Shown: positions 26,191 to 34,265 of the stretch, in pieces | Position numbering within the stretch: position 1 is the first letter of the stretch | How the letters are laid out: every line of letters starts with the position of its first letter | From: Streptomyces canus 299MFChir4.1 | Lineage (GTDB): Bacteria; Actinomycetota; Actinomycetes; Streptomycetales; Streptomycetaceae | Length of the DNA stretch: 64,000 nucleotides | Assembly (NCBI RefSeq): GCF_000383615.1 | Contig: NZ_KB911594.1 | Span: 62,001 to 126,000 of the forward strand | Reading direction: 5' to 3' | Position numbers and translations under genes: made by a program | Notes under the pieces: model-generated | The model's input: the letters and a program-made list of their open reading frames with translations, nothing else | Told to the model about the DNA's origin: nothing | The model's database searches: none

Positions 26191-27045
26191 ATGGACGGGG
26201 ACCTCGGAGACTTCTTGCGTTCACGCCGCGCCCGCATCCGGCCCGAGGAGGTGGGGCTGCCCTCGCACGGGCGGCGCCGCGTGCCCGGGCTGCGCCGGGA
26301 GGAGGTGGCGCAGCTGGCCGGCGTGAGCGTCGACTACTACATCCGTCTGGAGCAGGGCCGCGGTCCTGGGGGCCCCTCCCGGACGAAGTCCGGGGGAGTC
26401 TCGGACGCCGTGCTGGACGCCGTCGCGCGCGTCCTGCGCCTGGACGAGACCGAACGCGACTACCTGCACGCGGTGGCCCGCCCCCGCCGACAGGCCGCAC
26501 GTCCCGCCAGCCCCCGCGTCCGCCAGGGCGTCCAGCTCCTGCTCGACAGCATGGACCGCACCCCGGCCTTCGTCCTCGACCGCCGGATGACCGTCCTGGC
26601 CTGGAACGCCCTGGCCGACGCGGTGTTCGGTTACAGCGGTACGACGGCCAGGACGCGCAGCATTCCGCGGCAGGTCTTCCTCGACCCCGCCGCACGCGAC
26701 CTCTACCCGGAGTGGCAGGCGGTGGCCTCTCAGTGCGTGGCCCATCTGCGGGTCCTGGCGGGCCATCACCAGGACGACCGCGAACTGACCTCGCTGGTCG
26801 GCGAGCTCTCCCTCAAGAGCGAGGACTTCCGCCGGCTGTGGGCCGACCACCAGGTCAAGGAGTGCGCCTACGGCGTGAAGCGCCTCCGGCATCCGGTGGC
26901 GGGCCTGCTCGTCTTCGCGTACGAGACCCTCACCGTCCCGGGAGACGGCGACCAGAGCCTGCTCGTCTACACCCCGGAACCGGGATCGGAGACGGCGGAG
27001 CGGCTGGCGCTGCTGGGCAGCTGGGCATCGAGCGCCGCCCGCTGA
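26191..27045 (+). CDS. XRE-family regulator, MmyB-like
   Basis: A 284-residue regulator. The N-terminal HTH (about 35-95) contains LRREEVAQLAGVSVDYYIRLEQGR. The C-terminal MmyB-type ligand domain (about 110-270) contains PAFVLDRRMTVLAWNALADAVFG. Between the HTH helices a 10-residue segment (GGPSRTKSGG), absent from typical members of the family as I know them (usually RGPxPSxxVLDA), is encoded by a palindromic repeat. ATG 26191 has TACGAT about 10 bases upstream and no ribosome site, so it may be leaderless. It is divergent from the SDR gene (148 bases), its likely target. Confidence 0.87.
   Translation: MDGDLGDFLRSRRARIRPEEVGLPSHGRRRVPGLRREEVAQLAGVSVDYYIRLEQGRGPGGPSRTKSGGVSDAVLDAVARVLRLDETERDYLHAVARPRRQAARPASPRVRQGVQLLLDSMDRTPAFVLDRRMTVLAWNALADAVFGYSGTTARTRSIPRQVFLDPAARDLYPEWQAVASQCVAHLRVLAGHHQDDRELTSLVGELSLKSEDFRRLWADHQVKECAYGVKRLRHPVAGLLVFAYETLTVPGDGDQSLLVYTPEPGSETAERLALLGSWASSAAR
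26370..26398. repeat. In-frame palindromic repeat inside the XRE gene
   Basis: CTCCCGGAC-GAA-GTCCGGGGGAG forms a hairpin with a two-base bulge inside the coding frame. I recall the same type of palindrome from Streptomyces intergenic regions. It adds about ten residues to a loop of the HTH domain and keeps the frame. Confidence 0.55.
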
Positions 27046-27424
27046 ACCTCGCTCACTGAACGTCGCTCACTGAGACCGCCTGCTGAGGCCCCCCGCAAAA
27101 GAAATATCGCGGGGACCGCCGCACCCCCGTTAACGGGGGGCGGGACGACGGCGGTCCCCGCGAGGGACGTCGACCGGGTCAGGCCAGGTCTCACGTCCGG
27201 CGTCCATGGAGGTCCGGGAGCCGCTCCGGAGGTCCTTGGACGTTTCGGTGCCGGCTGGGGCGGGGAGCCGCTCCCGCCCTGCCGACATCCACCAATGTGC
27301 CGGACCCGTGTTAAGCGTGTGCTGCGTGGACGTGACGCGCTCGTACCAGTTCCGCGAAGTCCACCTTTTCGGTGGGAAACCGCAAGTCCGCCGCCGGCAC
27401 CCGGCGTTCACCGGAGGTTTGCCG
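27046..27424. other. Convergent gap between the XRE and cystathionine synthase genes
   Basis: 379 bases without a supported gene. The left third holds the large nested palindrome at 27108-27162. The rest, to 27424, has a mixed composition and a short near-palindrome (ggtccgggagccgctccgg, about 27211-27229). Open frames here are short and lack coding-type GC periodicity. Confidence 0.5.
27108..27162. terminator. Nested palindrome / bidirectional terminator
   Basis: Outer arms CGCGGGGACCGCCG (27108-27121) and CGGCGGTCCCCGCG (27149-27162) match perfectly over 14 bases. Inside is a perfect 16-base palindrome, CCCCCGTTAACGGGGG (27124-27139). It sits between convergent genes. Confidence 0.75.
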
Positions 27425-28813
27425 TCACTTCCCGCCCTTGGCGAGGAAGGCCAGCAGATCCTGGCGGCTGATGACTCCGGTGGGCTTGCCCTCCACGAGG
27501 ACGATCGCCGCGTCCGCCGAGCCGAGGACCGACATCAGGTCGCCGACCGGCTCGCCGGAGCCGACCTGGGGAAGGGGGGCCGACATGTGCTTCTCCAGCG
27601 GGTCCTCCAGCGAGGCCCGCTGGGTGAACAGGGCGTCGAGCAGCTCGCGTTCGACGACCGAGCCGACGACCTCCGCGGCCATCACGTCCGGGTGACCGGC
27701 GCCCGGCTTGACGATCGGCATCTGCGAGACGCCGTACTCCCGCAGCACGTCGATGGCCTCGCCGACCGTCTCGTCCGGGTGCATGTGGACGAGGGAGGGG
27801 ATGGCGCCGTGCACCTTGTCGTTCAGGACGTCGGCGACGCGGGCGCTGGGGCCCTCGTCCTCCAGGAAGCCGTAGTCGGCCATCCACTCGTCGTTGAAGA
27901 TCTTCGAGAGGTAGCCGCGCCCGCTGTCCGGGAGCAGGACCACCACGACGCCGTTCTCGTCCAGGCGCTCGGCGACCCGCAGGGCCGCGACGACGGCCAT
28001 GCCGCAGGAGCCGCCCACCAGCAGGCCCTCCTCCTTGGCGAGGCGGCGGGTCATCTGGAAGGAGTCCTTGTCGGAGACGGCGACGATCTCGTCGGCGACG
28101 GTCCGGTCGTAGGCGGTCGGCCAGAAGTCCTCGCCGACACCCTCGACGAGATACGGCCGCCCGGAGCCGCCGGAGTACACGGACCCCTCGGGGTCGGCGC
28201 CGACGACCTGGACCCCGCCGTCACTGGCGTCCTTCAGGTACCGGCCGGTGCCGGAGATGGTGCCGCCGGTGCCGACACCAGCCACGAAGTGGGTGATCCG
28301 CCCCTCCGTCTGCTCCCACAGCTCGGGGCCGGTGGAGTGATAGTGGGAGAGCGGGTTGTTGGGGTTGGAGTACTGGTCGGGCTTCCACGCACCGGGCGTC
28401 TCGCGCACCAGCCGGTCGGAGACGTTGTAGTACGAGTCCGGGTGCTCGGGGTCCACGGCGGTCGGGCAGACGACGACCTCGGCGCCGTAGGCCCGCAGGA
28501 CGTTGATCTTGTCGGTCGACACCTTGTCGGGGCACACGAAGATGCACTTGTACCCCTTCTGCTGCGCCACGATGGCGAGCCCCACCCCGGTGTTTCCGCT
28601 GGTCGGCTCGACGATGGTGCCCCCGGGCTTGAGCGCGCCGCTCTCCTCCGCCGCCTCGATCATGCGCAGGGCAATGCGGTCCTTCACGGATCCGCCGGGG
28701 TTGAAGTACTCGACCTTGGCCAGGACGGTCGCCTTGATGCCCTTGGTCACGTTGTTGAGCCTCACCAGCGGGGTGTTGCCGACGAGGCTGATCATCGAGT
28801 CGTGGAATTGCAC
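27425..28813 (-). CDS. cbs: Cystathionine beta-synthase
   Basis: Joins serine (or O-acetylserine) and homocysteine to give cystathionine, the first step of reverse transsulfuration. The 462-residue protein has the fold II PLP domain: PLP lysine in NPGGSVKDRIALRMIE, PTSGNTGVGLAIV, the phosphate-binding loop GVGTGGTISGTGRYLK, and SCGMAVVAAL. Two CBS domains (about 335-395 and 405-460) follow, which bind AdoMet or adenylates in homologues. Cysteine synthases lack this tail. GTG 28813 is preceded by GGAGACAAC. It is divergent from the SGNH gene. Confidence 0.93.
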   Translation of the reverse strand: MQFHDSMISLVGNTPLVRLNNVTKGIKATVLAKVEYFNPGGSVKDRIALRMIEAAEESGALKPGGTIVEPTSGNTGVGLAIVAQQKGYKCIFVCPDKVSTDKINVLRAYGAEVVVCPTAVDPEHPDSYYNVSDRLVRETPGAWKPDQYSNPNNPLSHYHSTGPELWEQTEGRITHFVAGVGTGGTISGTGRYLKDASDGGVQVVGADPEGSVYSGGSGRPYLVEGVGEDFWPTAYDRTVADEIVAVSDKDSFQMTRRLAKEEGLLVGGSCGMAVVAALRVAERLDENGVVVVLLPDSGRGYLSKIFNDEWMADYGFLEDEGPSARVADVLNDKVHGAIPSLVHMHPDETVGEAIDVLREYGVSQMPIVKPGAGHPDVMAAEVVGSVVERELLDALFTQRASLEDPLEKHMSAPLPQVGSGEPVGDLMSVLGSADAAIVLVEGKPTGVISRQDLLAFLAKGGK

Positions 28814-28975
28814 CGTTGTCTCCGGATGCTTGCAAAAGAAAGTGGTCCTAGTGGTCCGGCCAGCCTATGGCCTGTTCGGGCGCCATGACGGTCGTTCACT
28901 CCCCGTTGGGATTGGGCCACGGTCCGTGCGGGGCAAGGAGTGGGTGTACGGGTACGACGGAGGTGGCGGCTACGT

Positions 28976-30007
28976 ATGACGAGCATGTCGAGGGCGAGGG
29001 TGGCCCGGCGGATCGCGGCCGGCGCGGCCTACGGCAGCGGCGGGATCGGTCTGATCGGGGCGGCGGGCATGGGCCTGCTGCTGGCGGAGGCGCGGCTGGC
29101 CAGACGGCAGGTGGGCAACGGCACGACGCCGCACGTCCCGCAGGCCGAGGGCCGGTACGGCCATGTCTACGCCGCCGCGGGCGATCCGCCCCTGCGTCTG
29201 ACCATGCTGGGTGACTCCACGGCGGCGGGCCAGGGGGTGCACCGGGCGGCCCAGACACCGGGCGCGCTGCTGGCGTCGGGGCTGGCGGCGGTGGCGGAAC
29301 GTCCGGTGGAGTTCCGCAACGTCGCCCTGCCCGGGGCCACCTCGGACGACCTGGACCGCCAGGTGGCGCTGGTGCTGTCGGATCCCGAGCGGGTCCCGGA
29401 CATCTGCGTGATCATGATCGGCGCGAACGACGTCACGCACCGGATGCCGGCGACGCGTTCCGTGCGGCATCTGTCCTCGGCGGTAAGACGGCTGCGCACG
29501 GCCGGTGCCGAGGTCGTGGTCGGCACCTGTCCCGACCTGGGCACGATCGAGCCGGTGCAGCAGCCGCTGCGGTGGCTGGCCCGGCGGGCCTCGCGGCAGC
29601 TGGCGGCCGCGCAGACGATCGGCGCGGTGGAACAGGGCGGCCGCACGGTGTCGCTGGGCGACCTGCTGGGCCCGGAGTTCGCGGCGAACCCGCGCGAGCT
29701 GTTCGGCCCCGACAACTACCACCCCTCGGCGGAGGGTTACGCGACGGCGGCGATGGCGGTGCTGCCGACGGTGTGCGCGGCCCTGGGTCTGTGGCCGGCC
29801 GACGAGGACCGCCCGGACGTCTCCCGCCGCGAGGGCTTCCTGCCGGTGGCGAGGGCGGCGGCGGAGGCGGCCTCGGAGGCGGGCACGGAGGTCGCGGCGG
29901 CGATGCCGACCGGCCCGAAGGGGCCCTGGGCCCTGCTCAAGCGCAGGCGCAGGCGGCGGGTCCGGGCGACGGAGCCGTCACCCACCACGAGCCCGTCCGG
30001 TGTCTGA
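28976..30007 (+). CDS. Membrane-anchored SGNH/GDSL-family hydrolase
   Basis: A 343-residue hydrolase. An N-terminal hydrophobic segment (about 20-35: GIGLIGAAGMGLLLA) serves as signal anchor. The catalytic Ser is in MLGDSTAAGQG, the oxyanion Gly in LPGATSDDL, the Asn in MIGANDVTHRM, and the Asp/His pair in GPDNYHPSAEGY. The last 80 residues are Ala-rich and end in a run of Arg. Substrate unknown; extracytoplasmic lipid or acyl-sugar esters are plausible. ATG 28976 has GGAGGTGG 9 bases upstream; ATG 28985 is possible. Confidence 0.87.
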   Translation: MTSMSRARVARRIAAGAAYGSGGIGLIGAAGMGLLLAEARLARRQVGNGTTPHVPQAEGRYGHVYAAAGDPPLRLTMLGDSTAAGQGVHRAAQTPGALLASGLAAVAERPVEFRNVALPGATSDDLDRQVALVLSDPERVPDICVIMIGANDVTHRMPATRSVRHLSSAVRRLRTAGAEVVVGTCPDLGTIEPVQQPLRWLARRASRQLAAAQTIGAVEQGGRTVSLGDLLGPEFAANPRELFGPDNYHPSAEGYATAAMAVLPTVCAALGLWPADEDRPDVSRREGFLPVARAAAEAASEAGTEVAAAMPTGPKGPWALLKRRRRRRVRATEPSPTTSPSGV

Positions 30008-30087
30008 GAGGAGAGGAGACGGGGGTCCGAGGAGCGGAGGCAGGGTCCGAGGAGCGGAGAACCGGGAAAAGCAAGCGCTTAGACATA

Positions 30088-30111
30088 GGTCACACCGCCA
30101 TCCCCGTGACC
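30088..30111. promoter_or_regulatory. Inverted repeat upstream of thiolase
   Basis: GGTCAC (30088-30093) and GTGACC (30106-30111), separated by 12 bases, lie about 75 bases upstream of the thiolase start. It could be an operator; no cognate regulator is visible nearby. Confidence 0.3.
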
Positions 30112-30184
30112 CAGGCCATACGTACGGGTAACTTCCCAAGCAGCCCAGTCGGAAGAACACCCCCGTAACGCCAATGGAGCCGTG

Positions 30185-31405
30185 ATGCCCGAAGCCGTGA
30201 TCGTCTCGACCGCCCGCTCCCCCATCGGCCGCGCAGTCAAGGGCTCGCTCAAGGACCTGCGCCCCGACGACCTCACCGCCACGATCATCCAGGCCGCCCT
30301 CGCCAAGGTCCCCGAGCTGGACCCGCGCGACATCGACGACCTGATGCTCGGCTGCGGCCTCCCCGGCGGCGAGCAGGGCTACAACCTGGGCCGCATCGTG
30401 GCCGTGCAGATGGGCATGGACCACCTGCCTGGCTGCACGATCACCCGTTACTGTTCCTCCTCGCTGCAGACGAGCCGCATGGCCCTGCACGCCATCAAGG
30501 CCGGCGAGGGCGACGTCTTCATCTCGGCAGGCGTCGAGATGGTCTCCCGTTACGCCAAGGGCAGCTCGGACGGCCTCCCGGACACGACGAACCCGATCTT
30601 CGACGAGGCCCAGGCCCGCACCGCCGCCACCGCCGTGTCCGAGGGCTCCACCTGGCACGACCCGCGCGAGGACGGCCTGCTCCCCGACCCCTACATCGCG
30701 ATGGGCCAGACCGCCGAGAACCTGGCCCGCGTCAAGGGCGTCACCCGCCAGGACATGGACGAGTTCGGCGTCCGCTCGCAGAACCTCGCCGAGGAAGCCA
30801 TCAAGAACGGCTTCTGGGAGCGCGAGATCACCCCGGTCACGCTCCCCGACGGCACCGTGGTCTCCAAGGACGACGGCCCGCGCGCCGGCGTCACGCTCGA
30901 CGGCGTCCAGGGCCTGAAGCCGGTCTTCCGCCCCGACGGCATGGTCACCGCCGCCAACTGCTGCCCGCTCAACGACGGTGCCGCCGCGGTCGTGATCATG
31001 TCCGACACCAAGGCCCGCGAACTCGGCCTCACCCCGCTCGCCCGCATCGTGTCGACCGGCGTCTCGGGCCTGTCCCCCGAGATCATGGGTCTCGGCCCGG
31101 TGGACGCGTCGAACCAGGCCCTGCGCCGCGCCGGTCTCACGATCGACGACATCGACCTGGTCGAGATCAACGAGGCGTTCGCCGCCCAGGTGATCCCCTC
31201 CTACCGCGACCTGAACATCCCGCTGGAGAAGCTGAACGTCAACGGCGGCGCGATCGCCGTCGGCCACCCCTTCGGCATGACCGGCGCCCGCATCACCGGC
31301 ACGCTCATCAACTCCCTCCAGTTCCACGACAAGCAGTTCGGTCTGGAGACCATGTGCGTGGGCGGCGGCCAGGGCATGGCGATGGTCATCGAGCGCCTGA
31401 GCTGA
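30185..31405 (+). CDS. Acetyl-CoA C-acyltransferase (thiolase)
   Basis: Thiolytic cleavage or condensation of acyl-CoA with acetyl-CoA. The 406-residue protein has the nucleophilic Cys in TRYCSSSLQTS, the EINEAFAAQ motif, the catalytic His in GGAIAVGHPFGMTGAR and the second Cys in CVGGGQGMAM. This is complete and of usual length. It resembles FadA-type 3-ketoacyl-CoA thiolases more than a biosynthetic PhaA, but the chain-length preference is not readable. Start: GTG 30182 and ATG 30185 are adjacent; I prefer the ATG, 5 bases after GGAG. A hairpin terminator follows. Confidence 0.93.
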   Translation: MPEAVIVSTARSPIGRAVKGSLKDLRPDDLTATIIQAALAKVPELDPRDIDDLMLGCGLPGGEQGYNLGRIVAVQMGMDHLPGCTITRYCSSSLQTSRMALHAIKAGEGDVFISAGVEMVSRYAKGSSDGLPDTTNPIFDEAQARTAATAVSEGSTWHDPREDGLLPDPYIAMGQTAENLARVKGVTRQDMDEFGVRSQNLAEEAIKNGFWEREITPVTLPDGTVVSKDDGPRAGVTLDGVQGLKPVFRPDGMVTAANCCPLNDGAAAVVIMSDTKARELGLTPLARIVSTGVSGLSPEIMGLGPVDASNQALRRAGLTIDDIDLVEINEAFAAQVIPSYRDLNIPLEKLNVNGGAIAVGHPFGMTGARITGTLINSLQFHDKQFGLETMCVGGGQGMAMVIERLS

Positions 31406-31450
31406 CCGCTCAACTCTCCGTGTCCGTACGGGGACTCCGTGTCACTCTTT

Positions 31451-31485
31451 GGCCCAGAACCGGGGAAACTCCAAGGTTCTGGGCC
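31451..31485. terminator. Terminator after the thiolase gene
   Basis: Perfect 11-base arms GGCCCAGAACC (31451-31461) and GGTTCTGGGCC (31475-31485), loop 13 bases, then GATTTGTG. It lies 46 bases after the stop. Confidence 0.7.
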
Positions 31486-31682
31486 GATTTGTGATCCAAT
31501 CTCCCTCAGGATGTGACCTATCTCCCTTCCGAGAGGGATTTGCGCAGCTCAGGGCCGCTCGCCAGCAAGCACCGGACCCAAAGTCCTGTCCGATTCGTGA
31601 CGTTACGCACTGACAGCTGGATAGTCCGCCCTTCAAGCTGATGTAGGAAGTCGGGGGTCGACTTTGAACCGGGAGTACGTCA

Positions 31683-32474
31683 GTGAGCGCCATGCCGATC
31701 GCCTTGCTGGTCACCACGGCCGCCACGGGCGCCGTGGGCGTCGCCGTCCTGCGCACCCTCATGGTGCTGCGCCGACAGGTCGCCGCCCTGCACGCCGAGC
31801 TCGCCAGGAACAACACCGCGGACGTACGGGGTCTCGTCCCGGCCGCGCGTCCGGCAGCCGACGTCGACGAGATACGTGCCGCCGTGGCCGAGGCCCTCGC
31901 CGAGGAGCGTGAGCGCGAGCTCGCCGAGGCGCGGGCCTTCTGGGCCGCCCAGGAGGCCCGTGACGCCTCCGAGGCGCCCTCGCTGCTCGGGCTGCCCGAC
32001 AGCGAGCTGTTCCTGCCCCGGCAGGCCGATTTCGTGGGTCTGGAGCCGCTGGAGCCGGTGTCGGAGTCCTCGGCCGACGCGGACGAGTTCGCCGGCGACA
32101 GCCCCGAACTGGCCGCGGCCCGGCGCCGGCATCCCTCCCACCCGGACTTCGTGCCGGTCGGTTCACCGGTCGTGGGCGACCACGAACGCACGGTGGCCAC
32201 CCTGGAGGAACTCGCCGCCTCCGGCACCGAGCTGGCCGACGTCCGTCCCGGCCCCCTCGGCACCCTGGACGTCTACGTCTTCGCGGACGGCACGACCCTC
32301 TGCATGACCCCGGGCCACCGCGAGACGGCCGAACGCCTGTCGGCGGCCCTGCGCGCGGGCGAGAGCGCGGTCCTGCTGGGCGGCTCGGGCGTCTCGGGCG
32401 CGTACACGCTGACCTTCGCGTGCGGCGAGGAGAACGTCTACATCCTGGCCGACCGGGTCATAGCGTCCCTGTAG
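31683..32474 (+). CDS. Membrane-anchored coiled-coil protein, function unknown
   Basis: A 263-residue protein. The N-terminal helix (about 5-25) is hydrophobic and followed by a charged coiled coil (VLRRQVAALHAELARN and AVAEALAEERERELAEARAF). A central acidic linker (about 100-160) leads to a compact C-terminal domain with beta strands (VYVFADGTTLCMTPGHRETA, YTLTFACGEENVYILADRVI). Start GTG 31683, with GGGAG 9 bases upstream. The C-terminal domain is a conserved-looking unit, but I do not recognise the family. The 270 bases upstream hold only the thiolase terminator and presumably a promoter. Confidence 0.75.
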   Translation: MSAMPIALLVTTAATGAVGVAVLRTLMVLRRQVAALHAELARNNTADVRGLVPAARPAADVDEIRAAVAEALAEERERELAEARAFWAAQEARDASEAPSLLGLPDSELFLPRQADFVGLEPLEPVSESSADADEFAGDSPELAAARRRHPSHPDFVPVGSPVVGDHERTVATLEELAASGTELADVRPGPLGTLDVYVFADGTTLCMTPGHRETAERLSAALRAGESAVLLGGSGVSGAYTLTFACGEENVYILADRVIASL

Positions 32475-32493
32475 GCGTCACGAGGCCACGGGG

Positions 32494-32805
32494 TCACACG
32501 CCGGCCCGCTGTTGGGCCTGTGCCACCAGTTCCAGCGCTTCTTCCACCTGGCTCTCGTCCGTCAGGACGAGAGCCAAGTCGTGCACGGCCACGGTGATCT
32601 GGTCGGCGGCGGCGAACATCCCCGCGTCCGGCATCTCGCGCAGCTCGGTCCCCGGCTCCTCCACGACCTGGGTCCGGCGGGCGAACTCCCGTGCCAGTCC
32701 CAGTGCTTCGGCCGCCGCGCCCCGCTGCAACCGGCTCTGCGGCGCGGCCCGCAGACGGTCGGCGAAGTGGTCCACGGCCCGGGTCAGACGCGAAGTATCA
32801 GCCAC
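32494..32805 (-). CDS. Small helical protein, function unknown
   Basis: A 103-residue soluble protein, all helical and charged (LTRAVDHFADRLRAAPQSRLQ, QVEEALELVAQAQQRAG). The start is GTG 32805 (cac read in reverse). It is convergent with the previous gene (19-base gap). No recognised motif. Confidence 0.65.
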   Translation of the reverse strand: MADTSRLTRAVDHFADRLRAAPQSRLQRGAAAEALGLAREFARRTQVVEEPGTELREMPDAGMFAAADQITVAVHDLALVLTDESQVEEALELVAQAQQRAGV

Positions 32806-32909
32806 GCGGCAACCGTACGCGTCCGACCGGGACTGTTGCCAACAGGCGAACGCTCAGGCACGGTGACCTGAAGGACCGGCTTACATCCCCTTTGCGTCCG
32901 GAGGCGCCG

Positions 32910-33140
32910 ATGTCCCACGTCCTCTCCGAGGAGACCCACCGCAACATGCTCGCCCGCATCCCCCATTGCACCGGTCGTGAAGTGTCCGACTGGCTGCGCA
33001 CCGTCGACGAAGGCCCGGCCCTCTTCCGCTTCGAGGAAAAGGTCAGCTGGCTCCGCCACGAACACAACCTCGCGTACGGCCACGCCAAGGCGATCATCCA
33101 CGAGTACGACCTGAGGAGGGCCGCGCGCAGGTACTTCTGA
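32910..33140 (+). CDS. DUF4287-type small protein
   Basis: A 76-residue protein. The stretch REVSDWLRTVDEGPALFRF and the HxHNLAYGHAKAIIHEYD helix are typical of DUF4287 proteins, which are of unknown function. ATG 32910 has GGAGG 6 bases upstream. The C-terminus is basic and aromatic (RRAARRYF). It ends at a very strong hairpin. Confidence 0.8.
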   Translation: MSHVLSEETHRNMLARIPHCTGREVSDWLRTVDEGPALFRFEEKVSWLRHEHNLAYGHAKAIIHEYDLRRAARRYF

Positions 33141-33153
33141 GCTGCGCACATGC

Positions 33154-33187
33154 CGAAGGGCCCCCGGTCGGAACCGGGGGCCCTTCG
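33154..33187. terminator. Strong bidirectional terminator
   Basis: 15-base perfect arms (33154-33168 and 33173-33187) around a CGGA tetraloop, between the DUF4287 gene and the convergent Bax inhibitor-like gene. Confidence 0.85.
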
Positions 33188-33223
33188 CCGTACGAACCGT
33201 AACGCCCGTCAGAGCGCCGCGGA

Positions 33224-34117
33224 CTAGTCGCTGCTGTTGAGGATCGCGATGAGTCGCAGGAACTCCATGTAGATCCACACCAGCGTCAGTGTGAGACCGA
33301 ACGCGGCCAGCCACGCCTCCTCGCGCGGGGCGCCGTAGGCGATACCGTCCTCGACCTGCTTGAAGTCGAGGGCGAGGAAGCACGCGCCGAGCAGCACGCC
33401 GATGATGCCGAACAGGATGCCGAGGCCGCCGCTGCGGAAGCCGAGGCCGTCACCGCCACCGAACGCGGCGAACAGCAGGTTGACCACCATCAGCAGCAGG
33501 AAGCCGAGCGCGGCCGCCATGACGAAGCCGTAGAACCGCCGGTTGACGCGGATCCAGCCGGCCTTGTACGCCACCAGTACCGCGGCGAAGACCGCCAGGG
33601 TGCCGATCACGGCCTGCATGGCCGCGCCGCTCGCGATGCGGTTGTCGACGATGCTGGAGACGACGCCGAGGAACACGCCCTCGAACGCGGCGTACGACAC
33701 GATCAGCGCGGGCGTGGCCGTGCGCTTGAAGGACTGCACGAGCGCCAGGACCATGCCGATCACCGCGGCGCCGATGCCGATGCCGTACGAGCGCCCGATG
33801 TTGGCGTCGTCGACGGGCAGCAGCGCCCAGGCGAGGGCGGCGGTGACGATCAGGATGCCGAGCGTGGTGCCGGTGCGCAGGACGACGTCGTCGATCGTCA
33901 TGCGGCCGGTGGTCACCGGGGTCTGCGGCGGTGCGCCCTGCTGCAGGCCCTGCTGGGCATAGGGGTTGGTCGCGTACGGGTTGCCCTGCGGCTGCGCGTA
34001 GGGGCTGCCCTGCGTGCCCACGGCTGCGCCCCCGGCCTGCGGCGCGGTGTTGAAGCCCGCGTAGCCGTTGTCGCGGCTGAACCCCCGTCGCGAGAAGACC
34101 GGGTTGCTGCTCCTCAT
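33224..34117 (-). CDS. Bax inhibitor-1/YccA-family membrane protein
   Basis: A 297-residue protein. Residues 1-75 are Pro/Gln/Gly-rich and cytoplasmic (NPYAQPQGNPYATNPY repeats). Seven hydrophobic helices follow (about 90 to 290). The Bax inhibitor-1 signature region is LDFKQVEDGIAYGAPREEAWLAAFG. ATG 34117 follows GGAGGAGTGAA. Bacterial members are thought to be Ca2+-leak or stress-related channels; the role in Streptomyces is unknown. It is convergent with the DUF4287 gene and upstream of pobA. Confidence 0.92.
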   Translation of the reverse strand: MRSSNPVFSRRGFSRDNGYAGFNTAPQAGGAAVGTQGSPYAQPQGNPYATNPYAQQGLQQGAPPQTPVTTGRMTIDDVVLRTGTTLGILIVTAALAWALLPVDDANIGRSYGIGIGAAVIGMVLALVQSFKRTATPALIVSYAAFEGVFLGVVSSIVDNRIASGAAMQAVIGTLAVFAAVLVAYKAGWIRVNRRFYGFVMAAALGFLLLMVVNLLFAAFGGGDGLGFRSGGLGILFGIIGVLLGACFLALDFKQVEDGIAYGAPREEAWLAAFGLTLTLVWIYMEFLRLIAILNSSD

Positions 34118-34265
34118 TTCACTCCTCCATGGCCACCGTGTGTGGACCTTGCCCTCAAGAGTAATAGGTAGGCAAAGGAATGACCCTAGTGCTTGAGGAG
34201 GATCTTCCCTCGTTGTGCTGGCCAACACGCTACGCGCGGGCTTGATTCCCGGCACCGGAGGGGCC

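Noticed and set aside
27130..27411. Small minus-strand gene in the convergent gap
   Set aside because: It runs through the nested palindrome, has no ribosome site and has an unstructured composition.
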